Below are positions 16,615-25,524 of a stretch of DNA of 64,000 nucleotides, piece by piece. The position numbers were made by a program, and so were the translations under genes. Position 1 is the first letter of the stretch, and each line of letters begins with the position of its first letter. The stretch is from contig NZ_VTPY01000003.1 in NCBI RefSeq assembly GCF_008297955.1, positions 62,001 through 126,000 on the forward strand, written 5' to 3'. The notes under the pieces are model-generated. The model saw only the letters and a program-made list of their open reading frames with translations, was not told where the DNA came from and searched no databases. This DNA is from Billgrantia pellis (lineage in GTDB: Bacteria > Pseudomonadota > Gammaproteobacteria > Pseudomonadales > Halomonadaceae).

Positions 16615-18117
16615 ATGTGCCCCTTGCGTATCGTTGTCGACCGACAGGAAGACTGGCGGCCCTACTACCCTTCGGAGGATCTGGTCGGCGCCGACGACTT
16701 CCTCGCCCTGGATCGGCGTCACCGCGCCGCCGCCGATCAGGACCGCAGCACGCACGTGATCAATCTCTGCGGTGAGCTCGACTATCTTGGCACCGGCTAT
16801 TACGTCTCGCTGCTCGCGCAGGCACGCGGCCAGCGTGTGCTGCCCTCGGTGGAAACGCTCAACGAGCTGTCGCGCAAGGCCCTGGTCGACCTGCAGCTCG
16901 ATTCGCTGGCGTCACTGCTAGGCGACCTGGCGCGCCAGGGCAGGCTCGTCGGCGACAGCGTGACCCTGCGTGTGCTGTTCGGCGAATGTCGCGAGCCCGA
17001 ACTGGCACGGCTCGCGCGCAAGCTTTTCGAGCGCTTGCCCTGCCCCCTGCTCGAGGCACGCCTGGTACGTCGCCATGACCTGTGGCGACTGGGCCGGGTC
17101 AAACCGCTTACGCTGCGCGACCTGAGCGCAGACGAACAGGACCTCTTCGCCGCGGCACTCAACCGCCACTCGCGCAAGGTATGGCGTACGCCCAAGGCGC
17201 GGCGCCGCTATCGCTTCGATCTGGCCATCCTGGTCGACCCCAAGGAGGCCATGCCGCCCAGCAACCGCAGCGCCCTGAAAGCCTTCATTCGCGCCGGCCG
17301 TAAGCTGGGCATCGATGTTTCCTTGATCACCCGCCGCGACGCGGGCCGGCTTGCCGAGTTCGACGGCCTGTTCATTCGCGAGACCACCGCGCTGGATCAT
17401 CATACCTACCGCATGGCGCGGCTCGCCGAGCACGAAGGGTTGGTGGTGATCGATGCTCCCCGCGACATCCTTCGCTGTACCAACAAGGTGTACCTGCACG
17501 CACTCCTGCGCGCCCGCGGTGTACCGGCGCCCGACGGCGTGCTTCTCAAGCGGCGTGACCGCCGACCGCTGGCTGAACGAGTCGCCGGCCTGAGCTTTCC
17601 TATGGTGCTCAAGATTCCCGATGGTTCCTTCTCTCGCGGCGTGGTCAAGATCGAGTCGTTCGAACAGCTCGAGCGCGAGGCAAGACGCCTGTTCGAGGAT
17701 TCCGCCCTGCTGCTGCTGCAGGAGTGGCTGCCCACCGAATACGATTGGCGCATCGGAGTGCTCGACGGCCAGGTACTCTTCGCCAGCCGCTACTACATGG
17801 CACGGGGGCACTGGCAGATCTACGATCACTCGGGCGCGCGGGTGAAGAGTGGGGGGTTCACCACGCACGATCCGACCGAGGTTCCTCCCGCCGTGATCAA
17901 GGCCGCCCTCAAGGCCACCCGCCTGATCGGAGACGGTCTCTACGGCGTCGATCTCAAGCAGACCGGCGATCGCGTGGTGGTCATCGAGGTCAACGACAAT
18001 CCCAACGTGGATGCCGGTGTCGAGGATACTGTCCTGGGTCGCGCGCTTTACGAGCGCATCATGCGCGTCTTCCTTGCCCGCATGGAGTTACACGTTCGAG
18101 CTCGGGCAAGCGAGTGA
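16615..18117 (+). CDS. RimK-like ATP-grasp ligase with N-terminal RLAN domain
   Basis: Predicted amino-acid or peptide ligase of 500 residues. The N-terminal 190 residues match the RLAN module found fused to RimK-like enzymes (HVINLCGELDYLGTGYYVSL). The C-terminal half is a full ATP-grasp: LKIPDGSFSRGVVKIESFEQ is the glycine-rich ATP loop, LLLQEWLPTEYDWRIGVL the adenine/hinge region, and VVVIEVNDNPNVDAGVED supplies the metal-binding Glu and Asn. E. coli RimK adds glutamates to ribosomal protein S6, but this subfamily is longer and its product is not established. The divergent GNAT gene is a likely partner. AAAGGA lies 10 bases before the ATG. Confidence 0.9.
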   Translation: MCPLRIVVDRQEDWRPYYPSEDLVGADDFLALDRRHRAAADQDRSTHVINLCGELDYLGTGYYVSLLAQARGQRVLPSVETLNELSRKALVDLQLDSLASLLGDLARQGRLVGDSVTLRVLFGECREPELARLARKLFERLPCPLLEARLVRRHDLWRLGRVKPLTLRDLSADEQDLFAAALNRHSRKVWRTPKARRRYRFDLAILVDPKEAMPPSNRSALKAFIRAGRKLGIDVSLITRRDAGRLAEFDGLFIRETTALDHHTYRMARLAEHEGLVVIDAPRDILRCTNKVYLHALLRARGVPAPDGVLLKRRDRRPLAERVAGLSFPMVLKIPDGSFSRGVVKIESFEQLEREARRLFEDSALLLLQEWLPTEYDWRIGVLDGQVLFASRYYMARGHWQIYDHSGARVKSGGFTTHDPTEVPPAVIKAALKATRLIGDGLYGVDLKQTGDRVVVIEVNDNPNVDAGVEDTVLGRALYERIMRVFLARMELHVRARASE

Positions 18118-18471
18118 CACCGCTTTCTCACCCTGCAAAACAAGGAATATCATAGAGTTACAAAGTAAAATCAAGTAATCGTCGCCAAATGGAGACAGTT
18201 CAACCCATTGATTTAAAAGACGACATGCGCTCAAAGCTCATCATGTCTTCATTTAGCGACACATTTTAGCACACTGTTTCGCCATCCTCTTCCTGATCTC
18301 CTGTAAGCCATTGTTTATATGGCAAACCCCTTAGTTGGCGTGGATGTTGCGTACCTGTAAGCACGTCAATGTCATGTATCTGGCCCTGAGCACCATTCGA
18401 CGCCGGTAACACTCCGGCGCGATGGCGCCGTTTGGATGGATGGGCCCAACCATCAAGGAGCGACGACGATC
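18118..18471 (+). promoter_or_regulatory. AT-rich control region of the exopolysaccharide operon
   Basis: This 354-bp gap is clearly more AT-rich than its surroundings, especially 18140-18330. It holds a sigma-54-like promoter at 18336-18350 and, in the presumed leader, a hairpin CGCCGG/CCGGCG (18401-18419) followed by a GC-rich palindrome around 18417-18430. I see no coding sequence. The size suggests binding sites for several regulators. Confidence 0.55.
18336..18350 (+). promoter_or_regulatory. Candidate sigma-54 promoter of the exopolysaccharide operon
   Basis: TGGCGTGGATGTTGC keeps the essential GG and GC dinucleotides at 10-base spacing and matches TGGC-N7-TTGC. It lies 122 bp before the ugd start. 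A sigma-54 promoter also controls algD in Pseudomonas, so the arrangement is reasonable, but no test beyond the match was possible. Confidence 0.5.
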
Positions 18472-19818
18472 ATGAGGATTACCATCTTCGGTTCTGGCTA
18501 TGTGGGTTTGGTAACCGGTGCCTGTCTGGCCGACGTCGGCCATGAAGTCTTGTGTGTCGATGTAGACGAACGAAAGGTGGCCCGCCTCAACGCCGGCGAG
18601 GTGCCCATCTACGAACCCGGCCTCGAGAATTTGATCAGCAAGAACATGGCCGCGGGACGTATCCGCTTCACCACCGATGCCGCCGAGGCAGTGAAATACG
18701 GCCTGCTCCAGTTCATTGCCGTGGGCACGCCCTCCGACGAGGATGGAAGCGCGGACCTCAAGTACGTACTGAAAGTGGCCGAAACCATCGGCGCACACAT
18801 GAACGATTACAAGATCATCGTCGACAAGTCGACCGTGCCGGTAGGTACCGCCAGCAAGGTCGAACGGACCGTAGCCGCCGAGCTGGAAAAGCGGGGTCTG
18901 GATCTCGAGTTCGACGTCTGCTCCAACCCCGAATTCCTCAAGGAGGGGGCGGCGATCGAAGACTTCTCACGCGGCTCGCGCATCATCGTCGGCACCGATT
19001 CGGAGCGTGTAAAGAAAGCGATGCTGGAGTGCTACGGGCCGTATAACCGCCAGCGCGACAAGATGATGTTCATGGGCGTGCGCAGCGCCGAGCTGACCAA
19101 GTATGCGGCCAATGCCATGCTGGCGACCAAGATCAGCTTCATCAACGAGATCGCCAATCTGGCCGAGCGCCTTGGCGCCGACGTTGAGGAAGTCCGTCAC
19201 GGTATCGGCTCCGACCCGCGTATCGGCTACAGCTTCATCTATCCCGGCTGTGGCTATGGCGGCTCCTGCTTCCCCAAGGACGTCAAGGCACTGGCGCACA
19301 CTGCCGAGGAGATCGGTCATCCCGCCGAGATGATCAAGGCGGTGGAGCGGGTCAACGCACGACAGAAGAACAAACTGTTCGAGAAGCTCTGCCAAGCCTT
19401 CGACGGCCAGCTTGCCGGCAAGACCATCGCCTTGTGGGGCCTGGCTTTCAAACCCAATACCGACGACATGCGCGAAGCGCCCAGCCGTGCCCTGATGGAA
19501 GCCCTGTGGGAGGCAGGCGCCCGGGTCCAGGCGTTCGACCCCGAGGCTACCGAAGAGTGTCGTCGTCTCTATGGCGAGCGTGACGATCTGGTACTGGCCG
19601 ACCGGCGTGACGACGCCCTGGAAGGCGCACATGCGCTGGTCATCTGCACCGAATGGAAGGCCTTCCGCACCATCGACTTTCCGCAGCTCCGCGAGACGCT
19701 TGCGGAACCGGTGGTCGTCGATGGGCGCAATCTCTACTCACCCGATACCGTCAAGGCTGCTGGACTCGCCTACTACGGCATCGGCCGAGGCGACTCCGTG
19801 CGGCCCGTGCTGGCCTGA
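18472..19818 (+). CDS. ugd: UDP-glucose 6-dehydrogenase, first gene of the exopolysaccharide operon
   Basis: Oxidises UDP-glucose to UDP-glucuronate with two NAD+. The 448 residues start [20 protein letters not shown] (Rossmann loop GSGYVG). [25 protein letters not shown] and [15 protein letters not shown] follow, and the catalytic cysteine is C266 in [18 protein letters not shown]. This [11 protein letters not shown] form belongs to UDP-glucose dehydrogenases; AlgD-type GDP-mannose dehydrogenases read differently here, which is why I do not call it algD. The ATG at 18472 has AAGGAG 14 bases upstream; an upstream in-frame ATG (18436) is less likely. Nine bases separate it from the synthase gene, so its product presumably feeds that polymerase. 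Confidence 0.93.
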   Translation: MRITIFGSGYVGLVTGACLADVGHEVLCVDVDERKVARLNAGEVPIYEPGLENLISKNMAAGRIRFTTDAAEAVKYGLLQFIAVGTPSDEDGSADLKYVLKVAETIGAHMNDYKIIVDKSTVPVGTASKVERTVAAELEKRGLDLEFDVCSNPEFLKEGAAIEDFSRGSRIIVGTDSERVKKAMLECYGPYNRQRDKMMFMGVRSAELTKYAANAMLATKISFINEIANLAERLGADVEEVRHGIGSDPRIGYSFIYPGCGYGGSCFPKDVKALAHTAEEIGHPAEMIKAVERVNARQKNKLFEKLCQAFDGQLAGKTIALWGLAFKPNTDDMREAPSRALMEALWEAGARVQAFDPEATEECRRLYGERDDLVLADRRDDALEGAHALVICTEWKAFRTIDFPQLRETLAEPVVVDGRNLYSPDTVKAAGLAYYGIGRGDSVRPVLA

Positions 19819-19827
19819 GGTGTCGAC

Positions 19828-21756
19828 ATGACCCCCACTCCCCGAAACCATTCGACTGCCAGTCGGATCACGGAGCTGGTCACGTTCCTGTTCGGCATGG
19901 CGCTGTTGGTGGTGATCCTCAGCGAGTTGCCCGCGGAGGTGTTCTCGCCCGAGTCGGAGAGCTTCATCTTCGTCATCGGCGGGATCGCCATCTGGCGCTA
20001 CTCCTGGTGGGCCATTCAGGCGGTGCGTTCGGTCTGGTACAACCGGGTCGTCTTCCCCAGGCTGCGGGCCGAAGCGGATGCCGTCGGTGAGCTGGAGCGG
20101 CCACCGGAGCTGTTCGTGCTGTGCACGTCATTCCGCATCGAGGCGCAGGTGAATTTCCAGGTCTACGATGCGCTGATTCGCGAAGCCCGCGATTACGGCG
20201 TGCCGACGACGATCTTCGCCTCGGTATCGGACCGCACCGATGTCGACGTCATCACCCACGTGATGGACGACCATGACTGGCCGTCCAACGTGGAGGTGCG
20301 CTACATGTTTCAGAAGGGGGACGGCAAGCGCTCGGCCATGGCCGAAGTGCTGCGGGCGATCTCCCGGCGCCTGCCGGCGCCGGGATCGCTGCTGATCTCG
20401 ATGGACGGCGATATTCGTCTCGAGCCGGGTACGCTCTCGCGCTCGCTCTCCTTCTTCATGTCGCAGGATGACCTGGGCGCACTGACCACCAACAACCAGG
20501 CCGTCGTCACCGGTAACGACGCCACCCGCGAGTGGTACGACCTGCGCTATGCCCAGCGCCACCTGATGATGAGTTCAATGTCGCTGTCCCGGCGACTGCT
20601 GGTACTGACCGGACGCTATAGCGTGTTCCGCGCCGACCTGGCGACCCAGCCGGACTTCATCGAACTGATCGAGAGCGATCACGTGCATCACTGGCGGTTC
20701 GGCAACTTCAAGTTCCTCTCCGGTGATGACAAGTCCTCCTGGTTCTGGCTGCTGAAGAATGGCTGGCGCATGATCTACCTGCCGGATGTCTTCGTGACGG
20801 GCTTCGAAGAGTTGCCCGACCGACGCCGCTTCTTCGCCTCGACCACCGATCTGATGCGGCGCTGGTACGGCAACATGCTGCGTACCAGCAACCGCGCGAT
20901 CGCCTTGGGACCGCGCCCGATGGGCATCTTCACCTGGTGGAGCCTGGTCGACCAGCGTCTCTCCATGTGGACGACCCTCGTGGGCCCAACGGTGGTAACG
21001 CTGGTCACGCTGTTCGTGAGGCCCTCGTTCTTTTTCGCCTATGTGCTGTGGATCCTGTTCACCCGCGGCATTGCCACCTTGATTCTGGCCTGGCAGCGCG
21101 GACGCTACAGCCTGCTGTGGATTCCGCTGATCTATTACAACCAGGTCTGGGGCGCGATTCTCAAGACGTATGTCAGCTTCCGCTTCAATCGGCAGAAGTG
21201 GTCACGCCAGGGCATCTCGGCGGGTGAGCCCGATGATCCGGTGGCGGCACGCCGTCAGCGTCGCATGGGGCACGTGCTGCATGGCTTCGTCTACGGCGTG
21301 ATGCTGTTCGTGCTGCTGCTCGGTACAGGCGTGCTGCAGCCGCCGGACCGCGCCTCGCTGCATATCGCTCTGGATCAAGGCTGGGAGCGCAATCACGAGC
21401 CCGAGCGACTGGACCGGTGGCTCGCGGCCCTGCTCGTCGATAACCACGGCGAGACCGTCCACTTGCCCACGGGATATTTCCAGCTCGATGGCTCGCTTCT
21501 CGACGTCATCGAGCAAGGCTCCCTCTCCGACACCCGGCGTATCCGCGGAACGGCCGAAGCCACCACCCTCGCGGTCTCCCCCGCCGTGGCGGAGAGACTA
21601 CGGGGGCCGGACGGCGCCCCCTTGCGGGGCGACGTCCAGTGCACCGAGCAGGACAATTGCCGAATGACCTTCAACGAACACGACCTGACTCTCGTCAACG
21701 TACGACTCAGGGTCGAACCTGCCGTCACCACAGACGTGGCGACAGCGGGACCCTGA
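19828..21756 (+). CDS. Alg8-like processive GT2 polysaccharide synthase with extra C-terminal domain
   Basis: Inner-membrane family 2 glycosyltransferase of the Alg8 type, 642 residues. Two N-terminal membrane segments (about 12-32 and 45-62) precede the cytosolic GT domain, which has SVSDRTDVDV, the nucleotide-sugar DxD as D193-G194-D195 in LLISMDGDIRLEPGTL, ESDHVHHWRFGN, and an RRW (344-346) at the Q/RxxRW position. Three or four membrane segments follow, the last about 482-507. Pseudomonas Alg8 ends near 494; here about 135 more residues continue after the last helix, with a strand pattern (VHLPTGYFQLDGSLLDVIEQ) like the opening of a beta-helix. Monomer inferred from ugd: glucuronate. Confidence 0.87.
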   Translation: MTPTPRNHSTASRITELVTFLFGMALLVVILSELPAEVFSPESESFIFVIGGIAIWRYSWWAIQAVRSVWYNRVVFPRLRAEADAVGELERPPELFVLCTSFRIEAQVNFQVYDALIREARDYGVPTTIFASVSDRTDVDVITHVMDDHDWPSNVEVRYMFQKGDGKRSAMAEVLRAISRRLPAPGSLLISMDGDIRLEPGTLSRSLSFFMSQDDLGALTTNNQAVVTGNDATREWYDLRYAQRHLMMSSMSLSRRLLVLTGRYSVFRADLATQPDFIELIESDHVHHWRFGNFKFLSGDDKSSWFWLLKNGWRMIYLPDVFVTGFEELPDRRRFFASTTDLMRRWYGNMLRTSNRAIALGPRPMGIFTWWSLVDQRLSMWTTLVGPTVVTLVTLFVRPSFFFAYVLWILFTRGIATLILAWQRGRYSLLWIPLIYYNQVWGAILKTYVSFRFNRQKWSRQGISAGEPDDPVAARRQRRMGHVLHGFVYGVMLFVLLLGTGVLQPPDRASLHIALDQGWERNHEPERLDRWLAALLVDNHGETVHLPTGYFQLDGSLLDVIEQGSLSDTRRIRGTAEATTLAVSPAVAERLRGPDGAPLRGDVQCTEQDNCRMTFNEHDLTLVNVRLRVEPAVTTDVATAGP

Positions 21757-21775
21757 CGCAAGGAGCGACCTACGG

Positions 21776-23338
21776 ATGGCTGATCATTTTTCCAACGATG
21801 ACCCCAAGCGGCACGAGCCAACGCTCGGAGGGAACCGGGCAAGGGGCCCCGAACCAGGGTACGCCGAGTCCGGCAGCCCCAATCACGATGCCACTCGCCT
21901 GAGCAGAGGCGATCGGCTACAGCATGAACGGCGCGACGAGCGGGGCTATATCCGCGTTACGCTGCCGTTTCGTGTCGCACCCGACGATGATGAGACGACA
22001 CTCGCCGGTCACGATGTCTCGCTCGGCGGTTTCTCGGCTCACAGCGAGCGCCGCTACGAACCCGGCGACCGGATCTCAGCCTCCCTGCTGATGATGGCGG
22101 GCGCCACCGAGTTGATCGTGCCGCTGCGCGCCGAGTGCCTGCGTTCGTCCGCTTCAACGGCGGGTCGGGGATACGACATCAGCTTCGAGATCGTGGAGAT
22201 CGAGCCTCAGCACCGCGAACTGCTGCGCCAGATCATACGCAGCGCGCTGAGCGGCCGTTCGCCCAACATTGAAGGTTTGATGGCGGGGGAAGATCCGCAG
22301 ACACCGCGCAAGCGAAAAGCGACCAAGCCGCAGCCACCCACACGGCCGCCGAGGCCGATGGGGCGTTACATCCTGCTCTTCGTCGCCATCGGCGTATTGG
22401 TCCTGGTAGGGGCAGCCACGGCCTACCGCAACTTCATGCTGATCGAACCCAGTTTCGCCGCCGTTACGGCGCCGCGCATCGACATCCGTGCCCCTGGCCC
22501 GGGCTTGCTGGGTGAGCACGAGCTGACCGCCGGCGACCGGGTCGAGCGCGACCAGTTCCTGACCAAGGTCGTCAACAGCGACCTGGAGTCGGACCTCATC
22601 CTGGCCGAGGCGGCACTGGACTACAACGAGCGGTTGATCGATAACCTGCGTGAGAATATCGAGGGCGGCGCGCAGCGGGTCAGTCTGGCCAACTCGGCGC
22701 AACCGGCCAGCGGCGACACCATGACCTTCGAGTCGGTGTCGCCCGAAATCGCCCAGGCCCGAATCGACCAGTTCGAGACGGTGCGGGATTACGAGAGTTC
22801 GCGCATCGCCGCCCTCGAGGCACGCATGGCGAGCAACGATATCTACAGCCCTTGCGATTGTCTGGTGGCCTGGGCCTTGAGCAGCGCCGACGGGGTCTAC
22901 ATCAACGAGAGCGAGCGGATCATGACCCTGATCCGCACCGATGAGGACGACGTGCTGGTCGAGGCGCTGGTACACATGAGCGATATCAGCCGCATCGAGC
23001 CCAATCAGCAGGCCTACGTGACCCTGGCCAACGCCTCCCAGCCGATCCGCGCCCGGGTCCGCAACGTCGCCCTCGACGTCGAACGACAGCCCCGCGCCGG
23101 TTTCCCGAGCTGGGTGCGCCAGCAGCAGAACGTCGCCAGCGTCCTGCTCGTGCCCGAGGAACCGCTGCCTGCCGAGAGCGTCGGTCAGCCCGTGGACGTG
23201 CGCTTCACCGAGGCTCCCCTGCTCGGCGCCGCCTCGGAGCGTATCTGGCAGGGGGTGCGCACCGTGATTCAATTCGGCGACGACATCTATCGCGCCGCGA
23301 TTCAGGAGGATGATGATGAAAATGTCGACGATGGCTAA
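21776..23338 (+). CDS. Alg44-like PilZ / membrane-fusion protein (c-di-GMP-dependent co-polymerase)
   Basis: The 520-residue protein has the Alg44 layout. An N-terminal cytosolic PilZ domain carries an intact c-di-GMP site: RGYIR (R56 and R60 of RxxxR) and DVSLGG (D80, S82, G85 of DxSxxG). One membrane helix (about 197-217) is followed by a periplasmic HlyD-like part with a lipoyl-type half (APGPGLLGEHELTAGDRVER), a coiled-coil stretch around 270-350 and a second barrel half. In Pseudomonas, c-di-GMP binding to Alg44 switches on Alg8. The gene starts 19 bases after the synthase stop. Its stop lies inside the next gene's N-terminal codons, so translation is coupled. Confidence 0.9.
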   Translation: MADHFSNDDPKRHEPTLGGNRARGPEPGYAESGSPNHDATRLSRGDRLQHERRDERGYIRVTLPFRVAPDDDETTLAGHDVSLGGFSAHSERRYEPGDRISASLLMMAGATELIVPLRAECLRSSASTAGRGYDISFEIVEIEPQHRELLRQIIRSALSGRSPNIEGLMAGEDPQTPRKRKATKPQPPTRPPRPMGRYILLFVAIGVLVLVGAATAYRNFMLIEPSFAAVTAPRIDIRAPGPGLLGEHELTAGDRVERDQFLTKVVNSDLESDLILAEAALDYNERLIDNLRENIEGGAQRVSLANSAQPASGDTMTFESVSPEIAQARIDQFETVRDYESSRIAALEARMASNDIYSPCDCLVAWALSSADGVYINESERIMTLIRTDEDDVLVEALVHMSDISRIEPNQQAYVTLANASQPIRARVRNVALDVERQPRAGFPSWVRQQQNVASVLLVPEEPLPAESVGQPVDVRFTEAPLLGAASERIWQGVRTVIQFGDDIYRAAIQEDDDENVDDG

Positions 23339-24191
23339 GGCGATCCATGCAGCGCTGCTGAGCGGGGTCGGACTGGCGGCTCTGTCGATGACGGCGTCGG
23401 CCGACGAGGCCGAGGATGCGATCGTTGCCATTCCCCAGGTGGAGGCCTGCTCGCAGCGCTATACACTGGCCGAATCCCCTCGTCCACAGCACGCCGCGAA
23501 TGGTCATGAAGCGGTCCGCGAGGGGTTCCACACCAAGCGCCACTGGGGCACGAAAGAGAACGTGGATCGCCTGGCTGCCGCGCATACCGGAATCGACGAG
23601 CCCGGGCTACGGGTACACTATCCCGCCGGCACCTCCTCGCCCGGCGAAGAACCTCGCGGCGGAGCAGGCTTCTATAGCGATCCCCCCTCTCTGAGGGGGG
23701 CCGAGCGCGCCTGTCTGAGCTACATGGTGCGCTTCCCGACGAATTTCGACTTCGTCAAGGGTGGCAAACTACCGGGCCTGTATGGCGGCGAAGCCCCCTC
23801 CGGCGGGGAAGACGTCAGCGGCGAGAATGGCTTCTCCATGCGACTGATGTGGCGCGAGGAGGGGGAAGGCGAACTCTACCCCTATGTGGTCGGTTTCGAA
23901 GGAGAGTCGGTGGGCCGCGGCTTCTGGCGCTTCCCCCTCGGTCAGTGGGTGACCGTCGAGCAAGAAATCATACTCAACGACCCCGGCCAGGAGAATGGCA
24001 TCGCCCGGCTATGGATCGACGGGCGACCGGTGCTGGAACAGCAGAACATCGTCTACCGCACCTCGCCCACGGTCACCATCGACGGTCTGATGTTCTCCAC
24101 CTTCTTCGGCGGGACGGGCGAAGGCTGGCGCACGCCGCGAGATCAGTACGTGGATTTCGCCGCCTTCCGCTTCTACGTCCCTAGCATTTGA
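23316..24191 (+). CDS. Secreted polysaccharide lyase, PL14/PL20-like
   Basis: Predicted periplasmic or secreted lyase of 291 residues. The signal peptide ends near TASA/DEAED. The body is a beta-jelly-roll with segments I associate with polysaccharide lyase family 14 and relatives: FDFVKGGKLPGLYGGEAP (about 145-162), GFSMRLMWREEGEGELYPY, GQWVTVEQEIILNDPG, LWIDGRPVL and DGLMFSTFFGGTGEGW followed by TPRDQYVDFAAFRFY. PL14 includes alginate lyases and a chlorovirus enzyme that cuts glucuronate chains; PL20 contains glucuronan lyase. The start ATG 23316 is 6 bases after AGGAGG, one of three adjacent ATGs. Assignment to PL14 as against PL7 or PL20 rests on motifs only. Confidence 0.72.
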   Translation: MKMSTMAKAIHAALLSGVGLAALSMTASADEAEDAIVAIPQVEACSQRYTLAESPRPQHAANGHEAVREGFHTKRHWGTKENVDRLAAAHTGIDEPGLRVHYPAGTSSPGEEPRGGAGFYSDPPSLRGAERACLSYMVRFPTNFDFVKGGKLPGLYGGEAPSGGEDVSGENGFSMRLMWREEGEGELYPYVVGFEGESVGRGFWRFPLGQWVTVEQEIILNDPGQENGIARLWIDGRPVLEQQNIVYRTSPTVTIDGLMFSTFFGGTGEGWRTPRDQYVDFAAFRFYVPSI

Positions 24192-24226
24192 CGATTCTCT
24201 CGAGCGCCGACGGAGTGACGCCGATC

Positions 24227-25474
24227 ATGCCCTTCGCCCTTATCAAAGGACGCTTTACCCATCGCCTGGCAGGCCTCCTGGTGCTGACACTCATCGCGCC
24301 GTGGAGCAGCGCCGACAGCACGGAGCTGCTTACCCGTGACGAGCGGTTGGCGCTGGATCTGTCCGAGTACCGGGTCACCGATCCGGATGCCAGCTATTTC
24401 GATGTCGAGGCGCGCATGGAGCTGCTGCACGAAACCGACAACGCCATACTTCTTCAGGAGATCGACGAGCGCGCGCTGGGTCTGAGCTGTCAGCAATTAC
24501 TCAATCAGGAGCCACTCACCACGCGTGGCGCCATCCCTGGCTACTACCCCAACCCCGAGGAGTGGGAACTCGCCAGCGAACCGCTGTTCGCTTTCGAGGA
24601 CAGCGTCTCGGCGCTTGCTGGCGCCTTCGTTGCCAGCGGCGATTCCTTTTATGGCGAGTGCTTGGTGCGCTACCTGCATCGCTGGGCCGAGGCCAAGGCG
24701 CTGACCACGTTCGTGTTCGACTCGAACGACCCTCAAGCCTGGTTCGCCTCGGAGTCGATGCTGTTTGCCGCAGCCATGGCGTACTCCATCGTGCGTCCCT
24801 ATATCGATGGCATGGAGGAGGAGCGCAAGGCGATCGAGCAGTGGATGCATGGACTCGCCCTACAGCATTCGGCGTTCCCGGGCCAGCCCGAAGAGAGCTG
24901 CTGCAACAACCATTTCTATCGCCGTGCGCTATACGCCAGCATGATCGGCGTGCTCGTCGAGGACGACGAGCTATTTCGCTTCGGGGTCAGCGCGATCTAT
25001 TCCGCCCTGCATGACATGACCGAAGCGGGCGCCCTGCCGCTGGAAGTAGGTCGTGGCCGTCGTGCCACGCATTACCAGAACTATGCGCTCAACTACCTGA
25101 TCACCAACATGCAGATCATCCATCGCCAGGGTTACGACATCTTCGATCTGGCGTACCGGGGCAACACGATCCACGACGGCGTGAATTTTCTCTTCGAGAT
25201 TCTCGACGACCCGGCCGCTCTTGGCGATTACGCCCCGCTCGAACAGTACACGGGCTTTCTCAAGGATCCGCAGTACTTCACCTGGATGGACATCTACCTC
25301 TCACATTTCGATCACCCGCGTGTCAGCGATTTCGTGCGCCGGGTTCGCCCTCTCTACAACCGCAGCGCGGGAGGGTTCATCACGCTGTACTTCATGGATC
25401 CCGAGGCTCAGGAGCACGTCTTCCTGGATGAGGAGCGTCGCCGTAGTGACGCCTTCCGCGGCCTGGGCGAGTGA
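24227..25474 (+). CDS. AlgL-like (polysaccharide lyase family 5) periplasmic protein
   Basis: The 415-residue protein has a signal peptide (about 1-28, ending APWSSAD) and an alpha/alpha-toroid like AlgL. The catalytic NNH is N227-N228-H229 in CCNNHFYRRALY, and the Arg and Tyr fall at R276 and Y283 in RGRRATHYQNYAL. The spacing of 47 and 7 residues equals H202, R249 and Y256 of Pseudomonas AlgL, so the enzyme should be active. A C-terminal tail (YNRSAGGFITLYFMDPEAQ) is not part of the AlgL I know and recurs in the small ORF at 28255. In alginate producers AlgL clears polymer that strays into the periplasm. ATG 24227 is preferred, with GGAGTGAC upstream. Confidence 0.85.
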   Translation: MPFALIKGRFTHRLAGLLVLTLIAPWSSADSTELLTRDERLALDLSEYRVTDPDASYFDVEARMELLHETDNAILLQEIDERALGLSCQQLLNQEPLTTRGAIPGYYPNPEEWELASEPLFAFEDSVSALAGAFVASGDSFYGECLVRYLHRWAEAKALTTFVFDSNDPQAWFASESMLFAAAMAYSIVRPYIDGMEEERKAIEQWMHGLALQHSAFPGQPEESCCNNHFYRRALYASMIGVLVEDDELFRFGVSAIYSALHDMTEAGALPLEVGRGRRATHYQNYALNYLITNMQIIHRQGYDIFDLAYRGNTIHDGVNFLFEILDDPAALGDYAPLEQYTGFLKDPQYFTWMDIYLSHFDHPRVSDFVRRVRPLYNRSAGGFITLYFMDPEAQEHVFLDEERRRSDAFRGLGE

Positions 25475-25524
25475 GGAACGACCCCGTTACGACACGGCTC
25501 GACACTTATGCTAGAGGGGAACAC

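Noticed and set aside
18472-19818. GDP-mannose 6-dehydrogenase (algD) for the first operon gene
   Set aside because: The cysteine motif and neighbouring segments ([20 protein letters not shown]) are those of UDP-glucose dehydrogenase.
22154-23431. 425-codon minus-strand frame opposite the Alg44-like gene
   Set aside because: Antisense shadow; the opposite strand has PilZ and HlyD motifs.
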